64,000 nt of DNA. It comes from an uncultured Hydrogenophaga sp. (lineage in GTDB: Bacteria > Pseudomonadota > Gammaproteobacteria > Burkholderiales > Burkholderiaceae_C). The notes below the pieces were generated by a model. It saw only the letters and a list, made by a program, of their open reading frames with translations. It had not been told where the DNA came from and did not search any database. The stretch spans positions 22,120 through 86,119 of the forward strand of contig NZ_OY288121.1 in NCBI RefSeq assembly GCF_958439165.1, written 5' to 3'. The position numbers were made by a program, and so were the translations under genes. This document shows positions 47,325 to 56,615 of the stretch, piece by piece. Position 1 is the first letter of the stretch. Every line of letters starts with the position of its first letter.

Positions 47325-47347
47325 ATCCTCAACCACAGATTGAGGAT
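47325..47347. promoter_or_regulatory. candidate LysR operator between the divergent genes
   Basis: ATCCTCAA-CCACAGA-TTGAGGAT is an inverted repeat with perfect eight-base arms and a seven-base spacer. A third ATCCTCA half-site is at 47416-47422, close to the Bug start codon. The dyad is seven bases upstream of the LysR start and 89 bases upstream of the Bug ATG, as expected for LysR autoregulation and activation. Confidence 0.6.
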
Positions 47348-47435
47348 GTGTCAATGAAACGCGAACCGAAAGTCGGGGCGAGTCTTCAGAATCCGCGCGC
47401 CCAGTCCTCTAAAACATCCTCACGGAGACATTCCC

Positions 47436-48398
47436 ATGCTGAACCGACGCACCCTTCTGTCCTGCCTGCTGGCGCTGGCCGGCACCGCCGCATCGGCACA
47501 GGGCTTCCCCAGCAAGCCCATCACCTTCGTGGTGCCCAACCCGCCGGGCGGCGTGGTCGACACCTCGGCCCGTCTGGTCAGCGATGGCGTGGCCAAGGCC
47601 CTGGGCGGCTCGGTGATCGTCGAAAACAAGGGTGGCGCCAGCGGCAACATCGCCTACAGCCAGGTGGCCCGTGCGCCCAAGGACGGCCACACCCTGCTGA
47701 TCTCGTACTCGGCCTACCACGTGGGCAACCCGTCGATGTTCGCCAAGCTGCCCTGGGACCAGAAGGACCTGGTGCCGGTGGCCCTGATCGCCGCGGCCAC
47801 CAACGTGATCACCACGCACCCCTCGGTGCCGGCCAGGAACCTCAATGAACTGCTGGCCTACCTGCGCGGCAACGCCGGCAAGGTGAACTTCGCCTCGCAA
47901 GGCGTGGGCTCGCTCTCGCACGTGGGCACCGCCTTGTTCGAGCAGACCACCAAGACCGAAATGACCCACGTGCCCTACAAAGGCTCGGGCGCCGCCATCG
48001 CCGACGTGCTGGCCGGCCAGGTGCAGTTCTTCATGACCACGCCGCCTTCGGTGCTGGGCCACATCCAGCAAGGCAAGCTGCGTCCGTATGCCGTGACCAG
48101 CAAGACCCGCCACCCCATGCTGCCCGACGTTCCCACCACCGCTGAAGCCGGCCTGCCCGGCTTCGAACTGGAAGCCTGGGTCGGCCTGTTCGCCCCGGCC
48201 GGCACCCCGGCACCGGTCATTGCCCAGCTCAGCGAGGCGGTGAAGAAGGTGCTGGAAGCGCCCGAGACCAAACAGCGCGCCGCGCTGCAGGGCGTGGAGC
48301 CGCGTTACCTCGACCCCAAGGGCCTGGGCGACCTGGTGACCCGCGAGACCGAGTACTGGGGCCAGATCATCAAGAGCCGCAACATCACCGCCGAGTGA
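47436..48398 (+). CDS. tripartite tricarboxylate transporter substrate-binding protein (Bug/TctC family)
   Basis: A 320-residue periplasmic receptor with a signal peptide (LLSCLLALAGTAASAQG) and the family start FPSKPITFVVPNPPGGVVDTSARLV. The central ligand loop reads NFASQGVGSLSHVGTALFEQ, with the conserved Ser and Gly positions. No transporter membrane subunits are nearby. It heads a run with maleate-isomerase-like, CoA-transferase and HMG-CoA-lyase-like genes, so a branched or unsaturated dicarboxylate is a likely ligand. The ATG follows CGGAGA. Confidence 0.92.
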   Translation: MLNRRTLLSCLLALAGTAASAQGFPSKPITFVVPNPPGGVVDTSARLVSDGVAKALGGSVIVENKGGASGNIAYSQVARAPKDGHTLLISYSAYHVGNPSMFAKLPWDQKDLVPVALIAAATNVITTHPSVPARNLNELLAYLRGNAGKVNFASQGVGSLSHVGTALFEQTTKTEMTHVPYKGSGAAIADVLAGQVQFFMTTPPSVLGHIQQGKLRPYAVTSKTRHPMLPDVPTTAEAGLPGFELEAWVGLFAPAGTPAPVIAQLSEAVKKVLEAPETKQRAALQGVEPRYLDPKGLGDLVTRETEYWGQIIKSRNITAE

Positions 48399-48413
48399 CC
48401 GGAACCGCCCTCC

Positions 48414-49181
48414 ATGACCTCAGCTGACGTCCGCACCCATTTCCGCATCGGGCAGATCGTGCCCAGCTCCAACACCACCATGGAGACCGAGATCCCGGCC
48501 ATGCTGCGCGCCCGCGAGGGCGTGGCGCCGGAACGCTTCACCTTCCACTCTTCCCGGATGCGCATGAAGAAGGTGACCAAGGAGGAGCTGGCCGCCATGG
48601 ACGCCGACTCCGACCGCTGCGCGCTCGAACTCTCGGACGCCCGGGTCGATGTGCTGGGCTACGCCTGCCTGGTGGCCATCATGAGCATGGGCCTGGGCTA
48701 CCACCGGCAGTCCGAGCAGCGGCTGCACCAGCGCACGGTCGACAACGGTGCGCCTGCGCCGGTGGTGACCAGCGCCGGCGCCCTGATCCAGGGCCTGCAG
48801 CGCATCGGCGCCAAGAAGATCGCAGTGCTGACGCCCTACATGAAGCCGCTGACCTCGCTGGTGGTGGACTACATCGAGCACGAAGGCATCGAGGTGCTGG
48901 ACGCGGTCTCGCTGGAGATCTCCGACAACCTGCAGGTGGGTGCACAGGACCCGCGTGCGCCCATCGAGATCTCGCGCCGGCTGGTCACCGCCAACTGCGA
49001 TGCGGTGGTGCTGTCGGCCTGTGTGCAGATGCCCTCGCTGCCGTCCATCCAGCCGGTGGAAGACCGCCTGGGCCTGCCGGTGCTCTCGGCCGCCGTGTGC
49101 ACCACCCACGCCATGCTGACGGCCCTGAAGCTGCCAGCCCATGTGCCGGGCTGCGGCGCCCTGCTCTCCGGCCGGTACTGA
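48414..49181 (+). CDS. maleate cis-trans isomerase-like enzyme (Asp/Glu racemase superfamily)
   Basis: A 255-residue protein of the maleate isomerase/arylmalonate decarboxylase group. The N-terminal loop IVPSSNTTMETE is typical of maleate isomerases, and the two catalytic cysteines are visible as Cys85 (GYACLVAIMSMG) and Cys203 (VLSACVQMPS). Length matches maleate isomerases of nicotinate degradation. Family members include arylmalonate decarboxylases, which keep only one cysteine, so the cysteine pair favours isomerase. It sits between a Bug receptor and a CoA-transferase; the true substrate could be a substituted maleate. Confidence 0.85.
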   Translation: MTSADVRTHFRIGQIVPSSNTTMETEIPAMLRAREGVAPERFTFHSSRMRMKKVTKEELAAMDADSDRCALELSDARVDVLGYACLVAIMSMGLGYHRQSEQRLHQRTVDNGAPAPVVTSAGALIQGLQRIGAKKIAVLTPYMKPLTSLVVDYIEHEGIEVLDAVSLEISDNLQVGAQDPRAPIEISRRLVTANCDAVVLSACVQMPSLPSIQPVEDRLGLPVLSAAVCTTHAMLTALKLPAHVPGCGALLSGRY

Positions 49182-49182
49182 C

Positions 49183-50409
49183 ATGGTCGACACCGCCACC
49201 CCGAAGGGCGCAGGCACGCCCGCGCCCCAGGCCCTGGCCGGGGTGCGCGTGCTGGAACTGGGCTCGCTGATCGCGGGTCCGTATGCAGCGGCGCTGCTGG
49301 CCCAGTTCGGGGCCGAGGTGATCAAGGTCGAATCGCCCGAGGGCGGCGACCCGCTGCGCCAGTGGCGCAAGCTGCACGAGGGCACCTCGCTCTGGTGGTA
49401 TTCGCAGAGCCGCAACAAGAAGTCGGTCACGCTGGACCTGCGCCAGCCCGAAGGCGCCGAGGTGGCCCGGCAGCTGGCGGCCAGCGCCGACATCGTGATC
49501 GAGAACTTCCGCCCCGGCACGCTGGAGAAATGGGGCCTGGGCTGGGACGCCCTGCATGCCCTCAACCCGAACCTGATCATGGTCCGCGTGTCGGGCTACG
49601 GCCAGAGCGGCCCCTACAGCCAGCGGCCCGGCTTTGCGGCCATTGCCGAATGCATGGGCGGGCTGCGCTACACCTCGGGTTTTCCGGACCGGCCGCCGGT
49701 GCGGGTGGGCGTGAGCCTGGGCGACACCCTGGCCTCGCTGTACGGCACCATCGGCGCGCTCATGGCGCTGCACCACCGCAACAACGGGGGCAGCGGGCAG
49801 TTCATCGATGTGGCGCTGTACGAGTCGGTGTTCGCCATCATGGAAAGTCTGGTGCCCGAATTCAGCGTGCAGGGCTTCGTGCGGGAACGCAGCGGCGCCA
49901 GCCTGCCGGGCATCGCACCCTCCAACACCTACCTGTGCAGTGACGGCCTGTACGTGGCGATTGCCGGCAACGGCGACGCCATCTTCCGCCGCCTCATGAA
50001 CGCCATCGGCCGCCCTGAACTGGCCGACGACCCGGCCCTGGCCGGCAACGCCGGGCGGGTGGCCCAGGTGCAGCGCATTGACGAGGCCATCGGTCACTGG
50101 ACCGGCCAGCACACGCTGGACCAGGTGCTCGACGTGCTGGAAGCCACGGCCGTACCGGCCGGGCGCATCTACACCGCGGCCGACATCGTCGACGACCCGC
50201 ACTACCAGGCGCGCGGCATGATCGAGTCGCACACCCTGCCCGACGGACAACCGGTCTCGCTGCCCGGCGTGGTGCCGCAGCTGAGCGGCACGCCAGGCGC
50301 CACCCGCTGGATCGGGCCGACCCTGGGCGAACACACCGACGAGGTGCTGGGATCGCTGGGCCTGAGTGCCGAGCGCATTGCCGCGTTGCGAGAAAAGGGC
50401 GTGGCATGA
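49183..50409 (+). CDS. CaiB/BaiF (class III) CoA-transferase
   Basis: A 408-residue enzyme that moves CoA between acyl groups. It begins after a short leader with GVRVLELGSLIAGPYAAALLAQFGAEVIKVESPEGGDPLR, the family start, and carries the conserved active-site Asp region (FIDVALYESVFAIMESL) and the glycine-rich NTYLCSDGLYVAI. The start at 49183 follows the isomerase stop by two bases. The context suggests it activates an unsaturated diacid for the lyase that follows; that is inference. The stop overlaps the next gene by four bases. Confidence 0.93.
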   Translation: MVDTATPKGAGTPAPQALAGVRVLELGSLIAGPYAAALLAQFGAEVIKVESPEGGDPLRQWRKLHEGTSLWWYSQSRNKKSVTLDLRQPEGAEVARQLAASADIVIENFRPGTLEKWGLGWDALHALNPNLIMVRVSGYGQSGPYSQRPGFAAIAECMGGLRYTSGFPDRPPVRVGVSLGDTLASLYGTIGALMALHHRNNGGSGQFIDVALYESVFAIMESLVPEFSVQGFVRERSGASLPGIAPSNTYLCSDGLYVAIAGNGDAIFRRLMNAIGRPELADDPALAGNAGRVAQVQRIDEAIGHWTGQHTLDQVLDVLEATAVPAGRIYTAADIVDDPHYQARGMIESHTLPDGQPVSLPGVVPQLSGTPGATRWIGPTLGEHTDEVLGSLGLSAERIAALREKGVA

Positions 50410-51338
50410 AGCGCGGCGCCGATCGCATCCACATACACGACGTCGCGCTGCGCGACGGCCTGCAGATCGAGCCGGTGTTCGTGCCCACGGCCGACAAGGT
50501 GCGGCTGTGCGATGCGCTCTCGAACACCGGGCTGGACAAGATCGAAGTCACGTCCTTCACCTCGCCCAAGGCCATACCGGCCCTGGCCGATGCGGCCGAA
50601 GTGATGCAGCGCATCGCGCGCGCGCCAGGCGTGAGCTACGCTGCCCTGGTGCCCAACACCCGCGGTGCCGAGCGGGCACTGGCCTGCGGCGTGGACGAGA
50701 TCAACCTGGTCATGTCGGCCAGCGACAGCCACAGCCAGGCCAACCTGCGCATGAGTCCGGAGCGTTCCCTGCAGCAGTTCGAGGACGTGGTGGCCCTGGT
50801 GCGCCAGACCCCGGACGCCCAGGTGGCCTTCAACGCCTCGCTGTCCACCGCCTTCGGCTGCCCGTTCGATGGCGATGTGCCGGCCGACCGCGTGTTCAAT
50901 CTGATCGACCGCATCACCGCACTCGGCATCGACCGCATCACCCTGTGCGACACCACCGGCATGGCGCATCCCGCGCAAGTGGAACGTCTGTGCAGCGAGG
51001 TGCTGGGCCGCTGGCCGCACATCAGCTTCACCGCGCATTTCCACAACACGCGCGGCATGGGCCTGGCCAATGCCCTGGTGGCCTGGCAGGCCGGCATCAC
51101 CCGCTTCGATGCCTCGCTGGGCGGGCTGGGTGGCTGCCCGTTTGCGCCCGGGGCCAGCGGCAACGTGAGCACCGAGGACCTGGTGCACATGTTCGAGGCC
51201 ATGGGCGTGGACACCGGGGTCGACCTGCCCGCCCTGCTGGCGGTGGCGGCCGAGCTGCCCCCGCTGGTGGGGCACGGCCTGTCGGGCCAGGTGCTGCAGG
51301 CCGGGCCGTCGACGCGGCGGCATCCGGTACCGGCCTGA
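50406..51338 (+). CDS. hydroxymethylglutaryl-CoA lyase family protein
   Basis: A 310-residue TIM-barrel enzyme of the DRE-TIM lyase group. It shows the N-terminal VALRDGLQIEP, the metal-binding TAHFHNTRGMGLAN and the HMG-CoA lyase signature SLGGLGGCPFAPGASGNVSTED, which holds the catalytic cysteine. It overlaps the CoA-transferase stop by four bases (ATGA), so the two enzymes are translated together. Cleavage of a 3-hydroxy-3-methyl-diacyl-CoA or related citramalyl-type thioester would complete the path. No operon terminator was seen before the convergent TetR gene. Confidence 0.92.
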   Translation: MKRGADRIHIHDVALRDGLQIEPVFVPTADKVRLCDALSNTGLDKIEVTSFTSPKAIPALADAAEVMQRIARAPGVSYAALVPNTRGAERALACGVDEINLVMSASDSHSQANLRMSPERSLQQFEDVVALVRQTPDAQVAFNASLSTAFGCPFDGDVPADRVFNLIDRITALGIDRITLCDTTGMAHPAQVERLCSEVLGRWPHISFTAHFHNTRGMGLANALVAWQAGITRFDASLGGLGGCPFAPGASGNVSTEDLVHMFEAMGVDTGVDLPALLAVAAELPPLVGHGLSGQVLQAGPSTRRHPVPA

Positions 51339-51363
51339 CCCGGCGCCGGGTCCCTGCAGCCGC

Positions 51364-51993
51364 TCAGGCCGCGGTGCCCTTGAGGAACAGAGCCTCCACC
51401 ATGCCGGCCACCCCGACGCGGGCCACGCGGCCCCGGCGCTCGGCGTCCACCATGCCGGTCAACAGCGCCATCAGGGCCTCGGTCTGGGTCTGCGCGGCGA
51501 TGTCGATGCGGAACACGCCTTCGCGCTGACCGCGCAGGATGAAGGCGTCCAGCGCCTCCAGGAAGGCGTCGCAGCTGGTGCGGCCGCGCTCGTCCTGGAT
51601 GGTTTCGGGCTGCCAGTGGTAGACCAGAAAAGCCGCCATCTCGCGGTGCTCCATCTGGCCGCTGATGAAGCGGGTCAGGGCCTCCCGGGCCGTTCCTTCG
51701 TCCAGACGGGCATCTTCCATGGCGCGCTGCAGGCAGCCGGTGGCGTGCTGCATGAGGCGGTCGATCAGTTCCTCGCGGGTGCGCGAGAAGCGGTAGAGGG
51801 TGGCGCGGCTCACGCCCACCGCCTGCGCCAGCTCCTGCAGGGTGGCGCGCGGGTTGTCGACCAGGGCGAGGGCCAGCGAGGCCAGCAGGCGCTCGTCATC
51901 GCTGCGGCCGGTGACCGGCGCTTCGATGCCGACGGGTGGATTCAGAGGGTGGTCATCCAGGCTCATGGAAGGGTGATCGTGGGATGTGGTCAT
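51364..51993 (-). CDS. TetR/AcrR family regulator of the RND efflux operon
   Basis: A 209-residue repressor. The helix-turn-helix is at about residues 50-90 (ATLQELAQAVGVSRATLYRFSRTREELIDRL) and the rest is a helical ligand domain. The N-terminal 40 residues are Ser/Pro/His-rich and unusual in length. The start at 51993 was chosen because AGGGA lies four bases upstream; a GTG at 52029 is the alternative. It is divergent from the adaptor gene of a tripartite pump, the usual arrangement for local control, and GTGAA half-sites lie between them. Confidence 0.9.
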   Translation of the reverse strand: MTTSHDHPSMSLDDHPLNPPVGIEAPVTGRSDDERLLASLALALVDNPRATLQELAQAVGVSRATLYRFSRTREELIDRLMQHATGCLQRAMEDARLDEGTAREALTRFISGQMEHREMAAFLVYHWQPETIQDERGRTSCDAFLEALDAFILRGQREGVFRIDIAAQTQTEALMALLTGMVDAERRGRVARVGVAGMVEALFLKGTAA

Positions 51994-52024
51994 GGTTCCC
52001 TGATGTTTGCACGCAGGTTGTATT

Positions 52025-52063
52025 TTCACCCATTTATATTCAGGTGAATCACAAAAGTTTCAC
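52025..52063. promoter_or_regulatory. candidate TetR operator and RND operon promoter
   Basis: TTCACC (52025-52030) and GGTGAA (52043-52048) form a perfect inverted pair with a 12-base spacer, and a third TTCAC follows at 52059-52063. A TAGAAT -10-like element is at 52073-52078. A repressor bound here would cover this start region of the pump operon and also the leader of its own gene. Confidence 0.5.
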
Positions 52064-52140
52064 ATGACTCGCTAGAATTTCGGGTTTTCCCCTGCCTGCC
52101 CCATCCGGGCCGGCAGGTTCAAGTCCCACTGGAGTCACCC

Positions 52141-53343
52141 ATGCCAGCCCATTCCCCAGATGCACGGCGCATCCACCGCCTGTTCGCCCTGGCCCTTCTG
52201 ACCCTCGGCGCCTCCGCCCTGCTGTCCGCCTGCGGCGGCCGGGCCGATGCCCAGGGCGGCCCCCCGCCGGCGATGCCGGTCAGCGTCGCCCCGGCCGTGC
52301 AGCGCACGGTGAGCGATTCCGAAACCTTCAGTGGCCGCATCGAGGCGGCCGAGTTCGTGGAACTGCGCCCGCGCGTGGCCGGCACGGTGGACCAGGTGCA
52401 CTTCAAGGACGGCGCCAGCGTGACCCGCGGCCAGCTGCTGTTCACCATCGACCCGCGCCCGTTCGAGGCCGAGGTGGCCCGTGCCACGGCCCAGGCCGCC
52501 GCCGCCCGTGCCCGCGCCGAGCTGGCCACCGCCGAGCTGGCCCGCGCCGAGAAGCTGCTGCAGAGCAAGGCCATCTCGAAGCAGGAGGCCGACCAGCTGG
52601 CCGCCACCGCTCGCACCAGCGGGGCCGACATCGAGGCTGCCGAAGCCGCCCTCAAGGTGGCCCGGCTGAACCTCTCTTACACCGCGGTGCGGGCCCCGAT
52701 CGCCGGGCGCCTCTCGCGCGCATCGGTCACTGCAGGCAATCTGGTCAACGAACAGGTGGTGCTGACCACGATCGCCGCCAGCAACCGGGTGCATGCCTAT
52801 TTCGACGGCAGCGAACAGACCTTCCTGCGCCTGCGCGCGGCCGGCACCCAGCCGGTGGTCCGCATGGGCCTGGCCAACGAGACCGGCTACCCGCACCAGG
52901 GCCAGCTCGACTTCGTGGACAACCGCCTGAACCCGCAGACCGGAGCGATCCGCCTGCGCGCCAGCTTCGACAACAAGGACGGCCGCTTCGTGCCGGGCCT
53001 GGCGGCCCGCATCAGCATGGCCACCAGCGCCAGCTACAGCGCCACCCTGGTGCCCGAGCGCGCCGTGGGCACCGACCAGGACCGCAAGGTGGTGGTGGTG
53101 GTGGGCCAGGATGGCCAGCCGCAGTTCCGCCCGGTGCGCCTGGGTTCGCTGCAGGACGGCATGCGCGTGGTGCTGGGTGACGGCATCAAGCCGGGCGAGA
53201 ACGTGGTGGTCGAAGGGCTGCAGCGGATCATGCCCGGCGTGCCGGTGCAGCCGCAGGTGCTGAAGGTGGACGAGCGCGGCATGCCGGTGTTCCCGGCCGC
53301 CGGCCAGCCCGGTGCCGCACCCGCTGCCCCCGCAGGCAACTGA
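52141..53343 (+). CDS. RND efflux periplasmic adaptor (membrane fusion) lipoprotein
   Basis: A 400-residue adaptor that joins the inner-membrane pump to the outer-membrane channel. It has a lipoprotein signal with the lipobox LLSAC near residue 31, a beta-barrel and lipoyl region (VELRPRVAGTVDQVHFKDGASV), an alpha-helical hairpin (about residues 100-165, Ala/Arg-rich) and the second lipoyl half (YTAVRAPIAGRLSRASVTAGNLV). The C-terminus is a short Ala/Pro-rich tail. It heads the three-gene pump operon, with a good GGAG site at 12 bases, and is divergent from its TetR gene. Confidence 0.95.
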   Translation: MPAHSPDARRIHRLFALALLTLGASALLSACGGRADAQGGPPPAMPVSVAPAVQRTVSDSETFSGRIEAAEFVELRPRVAGTVDQVHFKDGASVTRGQLLFTIDPRPFEAEVARATAQAAAARARAELATAELARAEKLLQSKAISKQEADQLAATARTSGADIEAAEAALKVARLNLSYTAVRAPIAGRLSRASVTAGNLVNEQVVLTTIAASNRVHAYFDGSEQTFLRLRAAGTQPVVRMGLANETGYPHQGQLDFVDNRLNPQTGAIRLRASFDNKDGRFVPGLAARISMATSASYSATLVPERAVGTDQDRKVVVVVGQDGQPQFRPVRLGSLQDGMRVVLGDGIKPGENVVVEGLQRIMPGVPVQPQVLKVDERGMPVFPAAGQPGAAPAAPAGN

Positions 53344-53357
53344 GCCGGAGCCCCGCC

Positions 53358-56300
53358 ATGGACATCTCCCGGTTCTTCATCGACCGGCCGCGTTTTGCGG
53401 CCGTGCTCTCCATCTTCATCTTCCTGGTCGGTGCGCTGGCCATCTTCCAGCTGCCGCTGTCCGAGTACCCCGAGGTCGCGCCGCCGCAGATCGTGGTGCG
53501 GGCGCAGTTCCCCGGCGCCAACCCGCGCGTCATTTCCGAAACCGTGGCCACGCCGCTGGAGGAGCAGATCAGCGGCATCGAGAACCTGCTGTACTTCGAC
53601 TCGCAGGCCACCGCCGACGGCGGCATGACGCTGACCGTCACCTTCAAGATCGGCACCAGCCCCGAGGCCGCCGAGACCGCGGTGCAGAACCGCATCAACC
53701 GCGCCCTGCCCCGCCTGCCGGAGATCGTGCGCCAGATCGGTGTGACCACCGAGAAGAGCAGCCCGAACCTGACCATGGTGGTCCACCTGGTCAGCCCGGA
53801 CAACAGCCGCGATGCGCTCTACCTGCGCAACTACGGCCAGCTGAATGTGCGCGACGACCTGCTGCGCCTGCCCGGCATGGGTTCGGTGCAGATGTTCGGC
53901 GCCGGCGACTACGCCATGCGGATCTGGCTCGACCCGAACAAGCTGTCGGCCCGGAACCTGACCACCGCCGAGGTGGTGGGCGCCATCCGCGAGCAGAACG
54001 CGCAGGTGGCCGCCGGTACCGTGGGCGCTCCGCCCGCACCGGCCGGCACCGAGTTCCAGCTGGCGGTCAACACCCAGGGCCGGCTGAGCACCGAAGAGGA
54101 GTTTGCCGACATCATCGTGCGGGCCGATCCGTCCACCGGTGGCCTGATCCGCATCCGCGACATCGGCCGGGTCGAACTGTCGGCCGGCAGCTACGCGCTG
54201 CGCAGCCTGCTCAACAACAAGGAAGCCGCCGCCATCGCGGTGTTCCAGGCCCCCGGTTCCAATGCGCTGGCGCTGTCCAACAGCGTGCGCGAGAACATGG
54301 AGCGCCTGAGCAAGAACTTCCCGCCCGGGGTGAGTTACAGCATCGTCTACGACCCCACCCGGTTCGTGCAGACCTCCATCGAGAAGGTGGTGGTGACGCT
54401 GCTGGAGGCCATCGCGCTGGTGGTGATCGTGGTGATCGTCTTCCTGCAGACCTGGCGCGCCTCCATCATTCCGCTGCTGGCGGTGCCGGTCTCGGTGGTG
54501 GGCACCTTTGCATTCCTGCTGCTGCTGGGCTATTCCATCAACACGCTCACGCTGTTCGGCCTGGTGCTGGCCATCGGCATCGTGGTGGACGACGCCATCG
54601 TGGTGGTGGAGAACGTGGAGCGCAACATCGAGGAAGGGCTGAACGCGCGCGACGCCACCATCAAGGCCATGCGCGAGGTGTCCGGCCCCATCATCGCGAT
54701 TGCGCTGGTGCTGTGCGCGGTGTTCGTGCCGCTGGCCTTCGTGCCCGGCCTCACCGGCCAGTTCTACAAGCAGTTCGCGGTGACCATCGCCATCAGCACG
54801 GTGATCTCGGCCTTCAACTCGCTCACCCTGAGCCCGGCGCTCTCGGCCCTGCTGCTGCGTCCGCACGACGCACCCAAGGACCGGCTCACCCGCGGCATGG
54901 ACAAGGTGCTGGGTGGTTTCTTCGGCTGGTTCAACCGCGTGTTCGGACGCGCCAGCACCCGCTACGGCCACCAGGTCAGCGGTCTGGTGCGGCGCAAGTC
55001 GGTGGCGCTGGTGGTGTACGCCGTGCTGCTGGGTGCCACCGCCCTGCTGTTCGCGCGCCTGCCGGGCGGCTTCGTGCCGGCACCCGACAAGCAGTACCTG
55101 ATCGGCATTGCGCAGCTGCCGGCCGGTGCGTCCATCGACCGCACCGAAGCCGTCATCCGCGAGATGAGCGACATCGCGCTCAAGGTACCCGGCATCGTGG
55201 ACTCGATCGCCTTCCCCGGCCTGTCGATCGCCGGCTTCTCGGCCGCACCCAATGAAGGCATCGTGTTCTTCGGCCTGGCGCCGTTCGAGGACCGCACCAC
55301 GCCCGACCTCAGCAAGAACGCCATCCTGGGTCAGGTCAACGGCGCCATCCAGAGCATCCAGGGCGCGCGCATGTTCGTGGTGCCGCCACCGGCGGTGGAC
55401 GGCCTGGGCAATGCCGGCGGCTTCAAGCTGCAGGTGCAGGACCGTGGCGGCGCAGGCGAGCAAGCGCTGTACGGCGCGGTCTGGGGCGTGCTGGGTCAGG
55501 TGTATGGCAACCCGCAGTCCAGCATCGGCACGCCCTACTCGGGCTACGACATCAACGTGCCGCAGCTGTTCGCCGACGTGGACCGCACCCGCGCCAAGCA
55601 GATGGGCATCGCCCTGGGCGACATCTACGACACCATGCAGGTCAACCTGGGTTCGCTCTACGTGAACGACTTCAGCCGCTTCGGCAAGACCTACCAGGTC
55701 GTCGTGCAGGCCGACGCGCCGTTCCGGGGCGATGCCTCGGCCATCACCGCGCTGAAAACCCGCAACGCCGCCGGCGAGATGGTGCCGCTGGGCGCGCTCA
55801 TGTCGGTCGAGCCGACCTTCGGCCCGACCCGCGTGACCCGCTACAACGGCTTCCCCTCGGCCGACATCAACGGAGCCGCCAACCCCGGCTTCTCGTCGAG
55901 CCAGGCCGAAGCCGAGATGGAGACGCTGCTGCAGCGCACCCTGCCGCGCGGCATGACCTACGAGTGGACGGAACTGGCCTACCAGGACCGCCTGACCCGC
56001 GACGTCACGGTGCCGGGTACCAGCATCAAGCTGCCGGTGCTGGCTGCGGTGCTGGCCATCTCGGTGCTGCTGGTGATCCTGGTGCTGGCCGCGCAGTACG
56101 AGAGCTGGAGCCTGCCGCTGGTGATCGTGCTGATCGTGCCCATGGGCATCCTCTCGGCGCTGTTCGGGGTGTGGCTGTCCAGCTTCCCGCCGTTCATGCA
56201 GCCAGGGGATCTGAACATCTTCACGCAGATCGCGCTGGTGGTGCTGGTGGGCCTGGCCTGCAAGAACGCCATCCTGATCGTGGAGTTCGCCAAGGAGCTG

Positions 56301-56615
56301 GAGGACCGGGGCGAAGCCCTGCTGGACGCCATCGTGCACGCCTGCCGCATGCGCCTGCGCCCCATCCTCATGACCTCGATCGCCTTCTGCGCCGGCGTGG
56401 TGCCGCTGATCATCGGCAGCGGTGCCGGCAGCGAGATGCGTCAGGCCATGGGCATCGCGGTGTTCTCCGGCATGTTGGGCGTGACCGCGTTCGGCATCTT
56501 CCTCACCCCGGTGTTCTATGTGCTGCTGCGCTCGCGCCGCGCCCGGCGGCTGGCTGCCGCCACACCGACCGCCTCTCCGGCCACCGATTCAACCGAAGGA
56601 GGCCAGCATGTCTGA
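53358..56615 (+). CDS. RND multidrug efflux pump inner-membrane transporter (HAE1/AcrB type)
   Basis: A 1085-residue proton-driven transporter that exports drugs or organic compounds from the periplasmic side. It starts MDISRFFIDRPRFAAVLSIFIFLVGAL, has twelve membrane helices, the helix-4 proton-relay pair in AIGIVVDDAIVVVENVER, and large periplasmic loops with the AcrB-type sequence (PQIVVRAQFPGANPRVISE). The second half repeats the fold (LNIFTQIALVVLVGLACKNAILIVEFAKELE). The length is normal for HAE1. It overlaps the outer-membrane factor gene by eight bases. Confidence 0.97.
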   Translation: MDISRFFIDRPRFAAVLSIFIFLVGALAIFQLPLSEYPEVAPPQIVVRAQFPGANPRVISETVATPLEEQISGIENLLYFDSQATADGGMTLTVTFKIGTSPEAAETAVQNRINRALPRLPEIVRQIGVTTEKSSPNLTMVVHLVSPDNSRDALYLRNYGQLNVRDDLLRLPGMGSVQMFGAGDYAMRIWLDPNKLSARNLTTAEVVGAIREQNAQVAAGTVGAPPAPAGTEFQLAVNTQGRLSTEEEFADIIVRADPSTGGLIRIRDIGRVELSAGSYALRSLLNNKEAAAIAVFQAPGSNALALSNSVRENMERLSKNFPPGVSYSIVYDPTRFVQTSIEKVVVTLLEAIALVVIVVIVFLQTWRASIIPLLAVPVSVVGTFAFLLLLGYSINTLTLFGLVLAIGIVVDDAIVVVENVERNIEEGLNARDATIKAMREVSGPIIAIALVLCAVFVPLAFVPGLTGQFYKQFAVTIAISTVISAFNSLTLSPALSALLLRPHDAPKDRLTRGMDKVLGGFFGWFNRVFGRASTRYGHQVSGLVRRKSVALVVYAVLLGATALLFARLPGGFVPAPDKQYLIGIAQLPAGASIDRTEAVIREMSDIALKVPGIVDSIAFPGLSIAGFSAAPNEGIVFFGLAPFEDRTTPDLSKNAILGQVNGAIQSIQGARMFVVPPPAVDGLGNAGGFKLQVQDRGGAGEQALYGAVWGVLGQVYGNPQSSIGTPYSGYDINVPQLFADVDRTRAKQMGIALGDIYDTMQVNLGSLYVNDFSRFGKTYQVVVQADAPFRGDASAITALKTRNAAGEMVPLGALMSVEPTFGPTRVTRYNGFPSADINGAANPGFSSSQAEAEMETLLQRTLPRGMTYEWTELAYQDRLTRDVTVPGTSIKLPVLAAVLAISVLLVILVLAAQYESWSLPLVIVLIVPMGILSALFGVWLSSFPPFMQPGDLNIFTQIALVVLVGLACKNAILIVEFAKELEDRGEALLDAIVHACRMRLRPILMTSIAFCAGVVPLIIGSGAGSEMRQAMGIAVFSGMLGVTAFGIFLTPVFYVLLRSRRARRLAAATPTASPATDSTEGGQHV

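Noticed and set aside
53034..56339. Minus-strand open frame of 1101 codons opposite the RND transporter
   Set aside because: It is His/Gln/Arg-rich shadow sequence, with no domains. The plus-strand gene is a clear AcrB homologue.
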